Below are positions 15,053-22,479 of a stretch of 64,000 bases of DNA, in pieces. Every line of letters begins with the position of its first letter. Position 1 is the first letter of the stretch. This stretch comes from Azospirillum thermophilum (GTDB taxonomy: Bacteria; Pseudomonadota; Alphaproteobacteria; Azospirillales; Azospirillaceae): positions 361,001 through 425,000 of the forward strand of contig NZ_CP029352.1 in the NCBI RefSeq assembly GCF_003130795.1. The letters are read 5' to 3'. The notes under the pieces are model-generated. The model made no database searches and was not told where the DNA came from. It saw nothing but the letters and a program-made list of their open reading frames with translations. Made by a program: the position numbers and the translations under genes.

Positions 15053-16492
15053 ATGACCAGCACCGAACTTGTCATTCCCGAACGGCGACAGCTCGCCGAT
15101 TTCCGACCGCAGGGGCGCTCCCTCCGCATCAAGACCATGCCCCTTCAGCTCCCCGAGATCGGCAAGATCAAGATCGGCCAGAAGGGCGCCGTCCGGCAGA
15201 GCCGCAGCGGCACCGAGTTCCAGCCCCCGCAGAAGCTGGATCACTTCCTCGTCACGACGCTGGAGCGCGGCCAGGACAACAACTATCTCCGCGACGAGCG
15301 CGTGCACGCACAACTCGGAGACAAGCCGCGCGACCTGCCGGTGCGGCTTGTGTTCGATGACCCGGAGTTGAACTTCCAGAGCCGGCTCGTCGCCTATCAG
15401 GGCAAGACGCTGTGGTGCCACGGCGACGGCGTCACCTCCCAGAGGCTCCAGAAGGACGGGACATGGAAGGAGCACAACTGCGCCGCCTGCCCGCTGGCCG
15501 ACCCCACCTTCCAGGCCATCCCGGAGAACCAGAAGTACCCGAAGTGCAAGATGAACGGCCGTCTCGCCGTCATGCTGGACACCGCCAGCACGGTCGGCGG
15601 TGTCCATGTGCTCCGGACGACCAGCTACAATACCATCGTCGGCATCACCTCATCGCTGGCCTTCCTGACCTCCGTCACCGGCGGTCCGCTCGCCGGCATC
15701 CCCCTCACGATGTCGATCCGGCCGAAGACCGCGACCGACCCGACCGGCAAGACGCAGACCATCTACGTGGTGTCGCTGGGCTTCGCTGGGGCCATGGAGG
15801 AGTTGCAGGCGACGGCCCTGGATATCTCCCTTCGCCGCGAGCGGAACCGGGCGCGGATCGAGCAGGTCGAGCAGGAGGCCAAGCTCATGCTGTCGGCCCC
15901 GATCGGCAGCGGTGATGTGCTGGGCGACGATGCCGGCGATGTGGTGGACGAGTTCTATGCGGAGGAGGTACAGCGCGCCGCCGATGCCACCCCTCCGAAG
16001 CCGGCCCGCGCCAAGGCCGCCATCGCGACCGACAGACCGGCGCCGGCCGAGGTCATTGACGCGGGCCCGGCGCCGATCGCGCCCGATCCGGTCGCCCCGG
16101 AACCGGAGCCCATCGCGGCCGATCCCGCGGCCGATTACGAGCTGGTCGCCGCGGACGGAGAGGTGCGGACCTGGATGCGCGGGCAGGAACAGCATTACGT
16201 GACGTCGTTCCTGGCGGAGCTGAGCAATGCTGCCCGCGCCGGCCTCCAGGAGCTCGACGGCCTGTGGGAGAGCAACTCTGCCGGTCTGTCCGCTGCTCCG
16301 GAGGGGCTGATCTCCGAGATCCAGGGCGAGTACCGCCGTCTGCGCGGCGAGATCGAGGGGAAGGCCAAGCCCACCCAGACGGCCACTCAGACGGGCGGCC
16401 AGCCCCCGGCCGCGATCAAGCAGCCCAAGGCTGCCAGCAACTCCGCTCCGCCGCCCCCGCCGCCTGCGGCCGATGACGACGACCTGTTCTGA
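15053..16492 (+). CDS. Gp3-like (recombination-directionality-factor-like) metal-binding protein (479 aa)
   Basis: Residues 30-250 match the layout of proteins usually listed as Gp3-like or 'hydrolase or metal-binding protein'. A GKIKIGQKG strand is followed by PPQKLDHFLVTT, then a cysteine set CHGDG, NCAACPL and KYPKCKMNG likely to hold zinc. A low-complexity Ala/Pro linker (residues 310-360) leads to a C-terminal helical region near DGLWESN. The family is named after the factor that reverses serine integrases. Here the integrase is a tyrosine enzyme, so a general role in DNA recombination or replication is more likely. Confidence 0.7.
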   Translation: MTSTELVIPERRQLADFRPQGRSLRIKTMPLQLPEIGKIKIGQKGAVRQSRSGTEFQPPQKLDHFLVTTLERGQDNNYLRDERVHAQLGDKPRDLPVRLVFDDPELNFQSRLVAYQGKTLWCHGDGVTSQRLQKDGTWKEHNCAACPLADPTFQAIPENQKYPKCKMNGRLAVMLDTASTVGGVHVLRTTSYNTIVGITSSLAFLTSVTGGPLAGIPLTMSIRPKTATDPTGKTQTIYVVSLGFAGAMEELQATALDISLRRERNRARIEQVEQEAKLMLSAPIGSGDVLGDDAGDVVDEFYAEEVQRAADATPPKPARAKAAIATDRPAPAEVIDAGPAPIAPDPVAPEPEPIAADPAADYELVAADGEVRTWMRGQEQHYVTSFLAELSNAARAGLQELDGLWESNSAGLSAAPEGLISEIQGEYRRLRGEIEGKAKPTQTATQTGGQPPAAIKQPKAASNSAPPPPPPAADDDDLF

Positions 16493-16499
16493 TCGATCC

Positions 16500-16528
16500 G
16501 GCAGGCGCGTCCCGGCGGCGCGCCTGCC
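16500..16528 (+). repeat. Intergenic inverted repeat (10-bp stem)
   Basis: GGCAGGCGCG (16500-16509) pairs perfectly with CGCGCCTGCC (16519-16528) across a nine-base loop in the 49 bases between two phage genes. No T run follows, so it is not an ordinary terminator. It may stabilise mRNA or lower expression of the genes ahead of the clamp. Confidence 0.55.
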
Positions 16529-16541
16529 GAAGGAGACCGCC

Positions 16542-16961
16542 ATGACCGACATCTCGCGCACCACTGGCGTCCCGATGCCCAGGGGCAAAGCCATCGCCGC
16601 ACTCACCGTCGAGCAACTCCGGCGCCCGCGCAATCTCGTCCACCTGCCTCATGGCATCTACGCCCGCGCGGTGCGCCACCGGCTCGACCCGCTCTGGGGT
16701 CTTGCCGGCGACGAGCCGGAGCTCTGGGCCGAGCTGGAGAATGAGGTCCGGGATGCTGATCTGACTTGGCACGAGCCGCCGCTGGCCGCGAAGGGCTCGG
16801 TCATGAATCTGGAGGACGCGGCGCGACCGCTGATCCGGCATGGCACGAATCTGATGCTGCTGGACCTGATCGACGAGGTCTGGTGGGGCTTTGCGGGGAA
16901 GCGCTGCGGCGGATGCGACGAGCCCGTGCGGGATTGCACCCGCAACGATGACGACGAGTGA
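16542..16961 (+). CDS. Hypothetical phage protein with Cys-pair C-terminus (139 aa)
   Basis: ATG at 16542 follows AAGGAG by seven bases; the longer frame from 16473 starts inside the previous gene and was rejected. The C-terminus has KRCGGCDEPVRDC, a possible metal-binding knuckle. It also has a helical ENEVRDADLTWHEPP segment. It sits seven bases ahead of the sliding-clamp gene, so the two are co-translated. The function is unknown; a clamp partner is only a guess from position. Confidence 0.65.
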   Translation: MTDISRTTGVPMPRGKAIAALTVEQLRRPRNLVHLPHGIYARAVRHRLDPLWGLAGDEPELWAELENEVRDADLTWHEPPLAAKGSVMNLEDAARPLIRHGTNLMLLDLIDEVWWGFAGKRCGGCDEPVRDCTRNDDDE

Positions 16962-16967
16962 TCCATC

Positions 16968-18083
16968 ATGCACTTCACCATCGACCGCGCCGACCTGCTG
17001 ATGGCGCTGCGCCGCGGCGGCCAACTCTCCGGCCGCAACAAGACGATCCCCATCCTCGGCTGCGTCGTGCTGCGCGCCGCCGGAAATGGCCTGACCGTCG
17101 CCAGCACCGACATGGACCACTGGTCCTCGCTCCAGGTCCCCGCCGCCCTGGCCGCGCCCGGCGACATCGCGGTCAGCGGGCCGCTGCTGACCAAGGCCGT
17201 GTCCGAGTTGACCGCCGGTAACATTGAGGTCTGTCTCGACAACGGCATGCTCCGCGTCGGCGCCGGCCGGACCAAGCTGCGCTTCGCGACGCTTGATGTC
17301 CGCGACTTCCCCGCTACTGATCCGGTCAAGGGCAGCGCGCTGACGGTCACGGCCGGAGAGTTGCGCAGGATCGCAGAGGTAACGACGTGGGCAGCATCCG
17401 CGGAGGAGACGCGCTATTACCTCCGCGTGACCTGCCTGCGGCCCACCGAGGGCAAGCTCTTGGCCTGGGCGACGGACGGACACGCGATGACGCGTACCGG
17501 CGTGGCATGCGCCGGCGACGTTCCTGCGCACGATGTGATGCTGCCGACAACGGCGTGGGTTCCGCTGCGCTCGATCCTCGATGGTGTCGGCGACGAGGAC
17601 GAGGTCACCGTAACGCTCTCCGCCAATGCTGTCGCGTTCAAGGCCGGGCCGGCCCGGTTCCGCTGCAAGCTCGTCAAGGGTAGCTTCCCGCACAACTCGG
17701 CCGTCATCGTCGACCATGCCCTGGCCGGCAAGCACGCGACCGAGTTCGACCGGGACGCCATGTTGGCGGCCCTGCGCCGCGTCCGCGTCGCCGCGACGGA
17801 CAAGATCAACACCACCCGCCTGACGATCGCCCCGGACGGCATTGGCCTGCGCGCGGCCGGCGGGAATGGCGCCGAGGCCGAGGACGCCATCGAGGCCTCG
17901 GGCAATGCGGAGATCGTCATCGGCTTCGCCGCGCCCCTCCTGCTCGACGCGCTGGGCTCGATGCCGGTCGGGCGCGTCGCTATGCGGCTCAGCGACCCGA
18001 CCGGACCCGCGGCGCTTTGGCCGTCGGGAACCGGTCCGGACGAGGCGCCCCAGGTCGCGCTGGTCATGCCGTGCAAGCTGTAG
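16968..18083 (+). CDS. Phage-encoded DNA polymerase III beta-type sliding clamp (371 aa)
   Basis: The length and fold pattern are those of DnaN. It opens with MHFTIDRADLLMAL and has GRNKTIPILGCVVL near residue 25, where bacterial DnaN has a T-x-P-I-L motif. TDMDHW follows near 48, FATLDVRDFPA near 110, and YYLRVTCLR, ATDGHAMTRTG and SFPHN in the second domain. The chain ends in VALVMPCKL like the VMPMRL end of beta. All three domains appear present. The clamp tethers the polymerase to DNA; a phage copy may recruit host polymerase III selectively. No phage polymerase gene is visible in the window. Confidence 0.85.
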   Translation: MHFTIDRADLLMALRRGGQLSGRNKTIPILGCVVLRAAGNGLTVASTDMDHWSSLQVPAALAAPGDIAVSGPLLTKAVSELTAGNIEVCLDNGMLRVGAGRTKLRFATLDVRDFPATDPVKGSALTVTAGELRRIAEVTTWAASAEETRYYLRVTCLRPTEGKLLAWATDGHAMTRTGVACAGDVPAHDVMLPTTAWVPLRSILDGVGDEDEVTVTLSANAVAFKAGPARFRCKLVKGSFPHNSAVIVDHALAGKHATEFDRDAMLAALRRVRVAATDKINTTRLTIAPDGIGLRAAGGNGAEAEDAIEASGNAEIVIGFAAPLLLDALGSMPVGRVAMRLSDPTGPAALWPSGTGPDEAPQVALVMPCKL

Positions 18084-18095
18084 GGGGCGCCAGCA

Positions 18096-18536
18096 ATGAG
18101 CGACCCATCCGACCTGCTGACCATCCCCGAGGCCGCCCGGTTCCTTCACCCGGGCGGCGCCGTGAAGCCGGCAACCGTTCGGGCGGCGATTGCCAGCGGC
18201 ACCTTGCCCGCGAAGCGATTTGGCCGCACGCTCCTCGTCCTCCGAACCGACCTGGAGCGCTACAAGATGACAGGTGATTCATGGCAAAAGCCAACACCGG
18301 CCCCAAGCTCGTCCTCTACGGACCGGACGAGCGACATGGGGCCACGCCAAAGCGCGGCTTCAAGCAGTACATCTACTTCATCCGCTGGTACGAGCACGGC
18401 GCTAAGCGCGAGCGCTCAACGGGTACTGGCGATGTGCGGGAAGCCCAACAAGCCCTCGCAGCCCTCATCACCGAGCAAGCCCAACCCGTCGATGTCGTCC
18501 GCCGAGGTCCTGCGCCTGCCGACCAACTCAGCGTGA
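18096..18536 (+). CDS. Excisionase-like helix-turn-helix protein, reading frame runs into integrase gene
   Basis: Residues 1-57 form a short MerR/HTH_17-type domain: LLTIPEAARFL, a helix, then AIASGTLPAKRFGRTLLVLRTDLERY, as in excisionases and phage targeting proteins. After residue 58 the frame lacks a stop and continues 256 bases into the integrase gene. The Ser/Pro/Thr-rich sequence there looks like out-of-frame integrase. One extra base near the AA at 18264-18265 would give a stop (TGA 18275-18277) just before the integrase ATG, the normal xis-int layout. The true protein is therefore probably about 60 residues. Confidence 0.6.
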   Translation: MSDPSDLLTIPEAARFLHPGGAVKPATVRAAIASGTLPAKRFGRTLLVLRTDLERYKMTGDSWQKPTPAPSSSSTDRTSDMGPRQSAASSSTSTSSAGTSTALSASAQRVLAMCGKPNKPSQPSSPSKPNPSMSSAEVLRLPTNSA

Positions 18537-19444
18537 CGGACATGCTCGGGCTGTACCTGGAGCACCACGCCCCGCACGCGGCCGACCCTGAGCGCATCCG
18601 CTACGCGATCCGCAACCTGATCCCGTGGTGGGATGGCGCGACCGTCTCCGGGATAACTGCCGGCGCTTGCCGGCGGTACGCCTCGGAGAGCGGCCGGGCG
18701 CCGGGAACCGTCCGTCGCGAGCTGGGCACCTTGGCCGCCGCCATGAACTGGTGCGAGACCGAGGGTTATCTCGCCGGGCACGGGGTGGTGGTTCTGCCGC
18801 CCGTTCCGAAGGACGAGCAGGCGTTCCTCACCCGCTCCGATGCGGCCGGGTTGCTGTGGGCCGCGTGGCGGCGCCGGTGGCGGTGGAAGGACGCCGACGG
18901 CACGATGCACATGAACCTTCACCTGCCGATGTTCATCCTGATCGGTCTGTATCACGGGGCACGCAAGGAGGCGATTCTGGGGCTGCAGTGGCAGCCGAAT
19001 ACGGACGGCGGTTACGTCGATCTGGATCGCGGATTCATCGACTTCAATCCCATCGGCCGGGTGCAGACCAAGAAGCGTCGGGCTCGCGTGCCTATTGCCC
19101 CGCGGCTCCTGCCGTGGCTGCGGATCGCGCGACGGATTACCCGCCAGTACGTGGTGGAGTGCGATGGCAAGCCGGTGGGGGATGTGAAGAAGGGGTTCGC
19201 CGCGGCCGCGACGGCGGCGGGGCTTTCCGGCGTCCACCCGCACACGCTGCGCCACACCTGCGTGACGTGGTTGCTGCGGGACGGGCTGGATGTCTGGCAG
19301 GTCGGAGGCTTCGTCGGCATGAGCCCGCAGACGGTCCAGCAGGTCTATGGCCACCATGCGCCGGAGTACATGCAGGAGGCCGCGAACGCATCGCGTGGCA
19401 GGGATGCGGGGATGAAAGCGGGGATGGAAAGTAAAAGAGCCTAG
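18281..19444 (+). CDS. int: Phage tyrosine recombinase (integrase, 387 aa)
   Basis: This site-specific recombinase integrates the element at the adjacent tRNA-Arg gene. An N-terminal arm (residues 1-75) is followed by a SAM-like core-binding domain (80-175) and the catalytic domain. The catalytic set includes Arg228 in YHGARKEAI, the His-x-x-Arg box HTLRH at 321-325, and the nucleophile Tyr356 in QQVYGHH. AGGTGA lies ahead of the ATG at 18281. The stop codon lies inside a hairpin 30 bases from the tRNA 3' end, the classic position for an integrase at its attachment site. Confidence 0.93.
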   Translation: MAKANTGPKLVLYGPDERHGATPKRGFKQYIYFIRWYEHGAKRERSTGTGDVREAQQALAALITEQAQPVDVVRRGPAPADQLSVTDMLGLYLEHHAPHAADPERIRYAIRNLIPWWDGATVSGITAGACRRYASESGRAPGTVRRELGTLAAAMNWCETEGYLAGHGVVVLPPVPKDEQAFLTRSDAAGLLWAAWRRRWRWKDADGTMHMNLHLPMFILIGLYHGARKEAILGLQWQPNTDGGYVDLDRGFIDFNPIGRVQTKKRRARVPIAPRLLPWLRIARRITRQYVVECDGKPVGDVKKGFAAAATAAGLSGVHPHTLRHTCVTWLLRDGLDVWQVGGFVGMSPQTVQQVYGHHAPEYMQEAANASRGRDAGMKAGMESKRA

Positions 19445-19466
19445 CCGTTGCAGCGGCTAAGCTCTT
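19431..19466 (-). terminator. Terminator hairpin between integrase and tRNA-Arg
   Basis: AAGAGCCTAGCCG (19435-19447) pairs with CGGCTAAGCTCTT (19454-19466) with a single G-T mismatch and a six-base loop. On the minus strand it is followed by TTTTAC, so it would stop the tRNA transcript. It also contains the integrase stop codon. Because it lies on the element side of the tRNA, the tRNA now uses a terminator brought in by the element. Confidence 0.6.
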
Positions 19467-19474
19467 GAAGAAAC

Positions 19475-19551
<77 letters not shown>

Positions 19552-19625
19552 GGCGTCAGCGGAGGCGCACCATAGCGCAATGCTCCGGGCAGCGCAAACA
19601 TTCCTTTCAGGAAAAATTGCATCCC

Positions 19626-20630
19626 CTATTTCGCCGCCAGAAGCTGCCGCGGGGCGCGGTCGGCGCCGCTGGCCAGCGGTATTTTGGGATCGGCGATCCA
19701 GGCGGCGATGTCCTCCACCACCAGCGAACCCTTCAGGTCGCGCAGAAGCATGTGGTAGCCGTCGGGATAGACCGCCACGACGTGCCGGCCGCCGGCCTCG
19801 AAGTCGGCCAGCGCACGCTCCACCGGTTTGGGCGGCAGCACCTGTTCGCGCGCTCCGTACAGCACCAGCGACGGCACCTCCAGCCTGCCGCAGGCGGGAA
19901 GGGCGGCGCTCATCAGGTCCGTCAGTCCTTCCAGCGCATCGACCCGCGAGCCCTTGATCACCAGCGGGTCGCGGCCGAGCGCACGCAGCATCTCGATGTT
20001 GTCGGACGGCTGGATGTTCAGCTCGCGCGGCGGGTGGACCACCATGCCGGGGACGAGGTTGTAGGTCACCCACAGCGCCGCCCGCGGAAAGAAGCCCATG
20101 GTCTCGCGCCCCCAGACGGCCGGGGCGACCAGGATCGCGCCGTCCACCCGCGGGGCGTCGGGGCGGGTCAGGGCGGTCAGCACCACCGCGCCGCCCATGC
20201 TCTCGCCCAGGACATGGACCGGGACCCGCGGATGGCGGGCGCGGACCTGCTCTACAGCCGTCCCGAGGTCGGCCACCAGCGTGTCCGTGCCCGGCCAGAT
20301 GCCGCGGTCGCGCGTGGCGCCGAAGCCGCGCTGGTCGTAGGCATAGGTGGCGATGCCGTGGCGGGCGAGATTGCGGCCGGCCGTCTCGAAGGCGTTGGAG
20401 TAGTCGTTGAAGCCGTGCAGCGCCACGATCACCGCCCGCGGCGCCTCGCCCCCCTCCGGCAGCCAGACGCGCATCGGCAGCTCGAACCCGTCGGCAGCGA
20501 CCAGCGACTGCGCGGTCAGTCTCGGCTGGGTGACCGGCCGGCCCATCGGCTGGAAGGTGGCGGAACAGGCGCCGAGCAGCAGCCCGAGGCCCAGCACGGC
20601 GACCGTCGCGACCCGCCTACGCAGCGTCAT
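19626..20630 (-). CDS. Lipoprotein alpha/beta hydrolase, monoacylglycerol-lipase-like (334 aa)
   Basis: A lipoprotein signal with lipobox LLGAC (Cys22) is followed by a serine hydrolase domain. It has the oxyanion-hole LHGFND near residue 71, YDQRGFG near 98, and the nucleophile elbow GESMGG (Ser144). The later VLYGAREQVLPP region (catalytic Asp/Glu neighbourhood) and DGYHMLLRD provide the other triad residues. The enzyme would be anchored in the membrane and cleave lipid esters, as in the YtpA/PldB group. Its start overlaps the end of the ABC ATPase gene by 14 bases, so the two are co-transcribed. Confidence 0.85.
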   Translation of the reverse strand: MTLRRRVATVAVLGLGLLLGACSATFQPMGRPVTQPRLTAQSLVAADGFELPMRVWLPEGGEAPRAVIVALHGFNDYSNAFETAGRNLARHGIATYAYDQRGFGATRDRGIWPGTDTLVADLGTAVEQVRARHPRVPVHVLGESMGGAVVLTALTRPDAPRVDGAILVAPAVWGRETMGFFPRAALWVTYNLVPGMVVHPPRELNIQPSDNIEMLRALGRDPLVIKGSRVDALEGLTDLMSAALPACGRLEVPSLVLYGAREQVLPPKPVERALADFEAGGRHVVAVYPDGYHMLLRDLKGSLVVEDIAAWIADPKIPLASGADRAPRQLLAAK

Positions 20631-21651
20631 TCACGGACCCCGTGCCGCTCTCCCCGGACGGAGGAAGGGTGCCGAGCTCGCCGTGCGCTCCGCCGGTAAG
20701 CTGAAGGAAGATGTCCTCCAGGTCCGACTCCTCCGTCGACAGGTCGACGATACCGAGCCCGGCCGCCGACAGTGCCGCCAGGATGGCGTCCACCCGCTGC
20801 CGGCTCGGCTGATAGCGCACGATCAGGCGTCGCGGCTCCGCCAGCTCGACGGTGAAGCCTTCCAGCGTGGCCGGCGGCGCCGTCAGGTCGCGGTCGAGCA
20901 GGACGGTCAGCGCCTTGGCGTCCACCCGGCGCAGCAGGGTCCGCGTCGGCTCGCAGGCGACCACCTGGCCATGGTTGATGATGGCGATGGTGTCGCACAG
21001 CTCCTCCGCCTCCTGGAGGTAGTGCGTGGTCAGCAGCACCGTGGTGCCGCGCCGGTTCAGCTCGCGCACATAATCCCAGAGGTGGCGGCGCAGCTCCACG
21101 TCGACGCCGGCCGTCGGCTCGTCCAGCACCAGGACGGGCGGCGAATGCACCATCGCCTTCGCCACCATCAGCCGCCGCTTCATGCCGCCCGAAAGCGACC
21201 GGGCATGGGCGTCGGCCTTGTCGAGCAGCCCGACCGCGTCGAGCAGTTCATCCGTGCGGCGGTCGCGCTTGGGCACGCCGTAGAGGCCGGCCTGAAGCTC
21301 CAGCATCTCCCGCGGGGTGAAGAAGGGATCCATGTTCAGTTCCTGGGGCACGATGCCGATCGAGGCGCGGGCGGCGCGCGGCGCCTCCTCGGTATCGTGG
21401 CCCCAGATCAGGGCGTTGCCGCCGGTCTTGTTGACCAGCCCGGCGAGGATGTTGATCAGCGTCGACTTGCCGGCGCCGTTGGGTCCCAGCAGTCCGAACA
21501 GGGAACCGCGCGGGATGGCGAGGTCGATCCCCTTCAGCGCGTGCTTGGGACCGGCCTTGCCGGTCGGGCTGTAGATCTTGGTCAGTCCGCGAAGCTCCAC
21601 GGCATGGGCCGGGAGGTTGACGGCGGCGGGGGAGGCGGCGTGGGCGGGCAT
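20617..21651 (-). CDS. ABC transporter ATP-binding protein (344 aa)
   Basis: A complete ATPase domain is visible: Walker A GPNGAGKST near residue 54, Q-loop IVPQELN, signature LSGGMKRR near 153, Walker B VLVLDEPTAGVD, and the His switch TTHYLQEAEELCD. A C-terminal extension of about 100 residues ends in DLSTEESDLEDIFLQLTGG, typical of the CcmA/DrrA-type exporters. The permease is not adjacent; upstream the operon appears to begin here. The substrate cannot be told. The lipoprotein hydrolase downstream may act on the exported lipid or drug. Confidence 0.88.
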   Translation of the reverse strand: MPAHAASPAAVNLPAHAVELRGLTKIYSPTGKAGPKHALKGIDLAIPRGSLFGLLGPNGAGKSTLINILAGLVNKTGGNALIWGHDTEEAPRAARASIGIVPQELNMDPFFTPREMLELQAGLYGVPKRDRRTDELLDAVGLLDKADAHARSLSGGMKRRLMVAKAMVHSPPVLVLDEPTAGVDVELRRHLWDYVRELNRRGTTVLLTTHYLQEAEELCDTIAIINHGQVVACEPTRTLLRRVDAKALTVLLDRDLTAPPATLEGFTVELAEPRRLIVRYQPSRQRVDAILAALSAAGLGIVDLSTEESDLEDIFLQLTGGAHGELGTLPPSGESGTGSVNDAA

Positions 21652-21824
21652 GTCTGTCTAACCAGGGTCTTTCGTGAGCGGGGAGAAAGCGTCCGGTCCC
21701 CTCAATCCCGTTGATCCGCGCGGCGCGTTGGGTATCATCCGGCCCGCGCCCGCGTCCCACGCTTGGGGGACAGCTTAACGATGCCGCCAAACCACGGCGT
21801 GTGTCAAAAGAGAGGATGACTGCC

Positions 21825-22007
21825 ATGCAGCCGATCGAAACGATTCAGGTGGAAACCCCGACCGTCGGGTGCGACGGGGGTGGCGGCGCGCTGGGCCATC
21901 CGCTGGTCTACCTGACGCTCGGCAAGGATGGCCGCGTGGAATGCCCTTACTGCTCGCGCCAGTATGTCCTGAAGGAAGGCGCCAAGACCGGCACTCACGG
22001 ACACTGA
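21825..22007 (+). CDS. Zinc-finger (CHCC-type) domain protein (60 aa)
   Basis: A small protein with the zf-CHCC layout: VGCDGGGGALGHPLVYL, then VECPYCSRQYVL. These supply Cys, His, Cys, Cys ligands as in the zinc-binding subunit family that includes mitochondrial NDUFS6. AGAGG lies nine bases ahead of the ATG at 21825; the ATG at 21816 directly abuts that site and is less likely. In alphaproteobacteria this protein is a stand-alone conserved gene, probably linked to respiratory complex I. Confidence 0.85.
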   Translation: MQPIETIQVETPTVGCDGGGGALGHPLVYLTLGKDGRVECPYCSRQYVLKEGAKTGTHGH

Positions 22008-22479
22008 CCGTTCCGGGCGCCGTCCGGCCGGGGGCCGGACCGGCCGCCCCCGCCGGCAGGTCGACAGGACAGGCGACGCCGCGGCCCCGACGGGCAAGCG
22101 CGTCGCCTATTTTTGTTGGTCATCGGCATTTATTGACCATTTGCCGGTCTGCCGCGCCTGTCTGGCTCCTGTGCGCAAAGCCGTTCGACTACGAGTCTTT
22201 TTTTCTTTTGTATACGTTGGTTAAGAGTTGATGCATCCGTGACCACCGGTAACGAAGTCGCCGGGGTGCGCTGTTTTTCGCCGGGACTCCATTACAATCC
22301 TGTTATATTTTTCGTGCGCTTGTGCGAAAAGAGATGAGTTGTGCCTTGACGGGGATGCGCCGGCTGGCGTCTACTTTGCTGCAGTGCAGAAAGGCTCATG
22401 GTTTGGCGAGTCCTTAGGTTCGGATTGGAAGATGTTGTTTCCTGGCGGTATAGGCTTGGCGTCGGATGAGGCGCGCACC
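22008..22479. other. Intergenic region: terminator followed by A+T-rich promoter region
   Basis: The left part holds the terminator at 22071-22115. From about 22110 to 22470 the sequence is much more A+T-rich than the genome average and must contain the promoter of the GGDEF-EAL gene. An open frame extends back from that gene to 22339 but lacks a Shine-Dalgarno sequence. I see no other gene. Confidence 0.5.
22071..22115 (+). terminator. Rho-independent terminator of the zinc-finger gene
   Basis: AGGCGACGC (22071-22079) pairs with GCGTCGCCT (22100-22108), followed directly by ATTTTTG. The loop can fold further. Confidence 0.7.

Larger units (their letters stand above)
1..19474. mobile_element. 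Prophage or phage-like integrative element, partial (left end outside window)
   Basis: An integrase lies directly beside the 3' end of a tRNA-Arg gene. Going left from there the genes are almost all phage early types: excisionase-like HTH, sliding clamp, Gp3-like protein, helicases, divergent Cro/CI-like repressors, DNA methyltransferases, VRR-NUC nuclease and a primase-like protein. Genes overlap by 1 to 8 bases in long co-directional runs. No capsid, tail or lysis genes are visible, so they must lie left of the window or be absent. The right boundary is taken as the tRNA 3' end; the exact core cannot be set without the left copy. A genomic island using phage early genes is the main alternative. 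Confidence 0.85.

Noticed and set aside
16500-16528. Inverted repeat as a rho-independent terminator
   Set aside because: There is no T run after the stem, and genes on both sides are co-directional and closely spaced.
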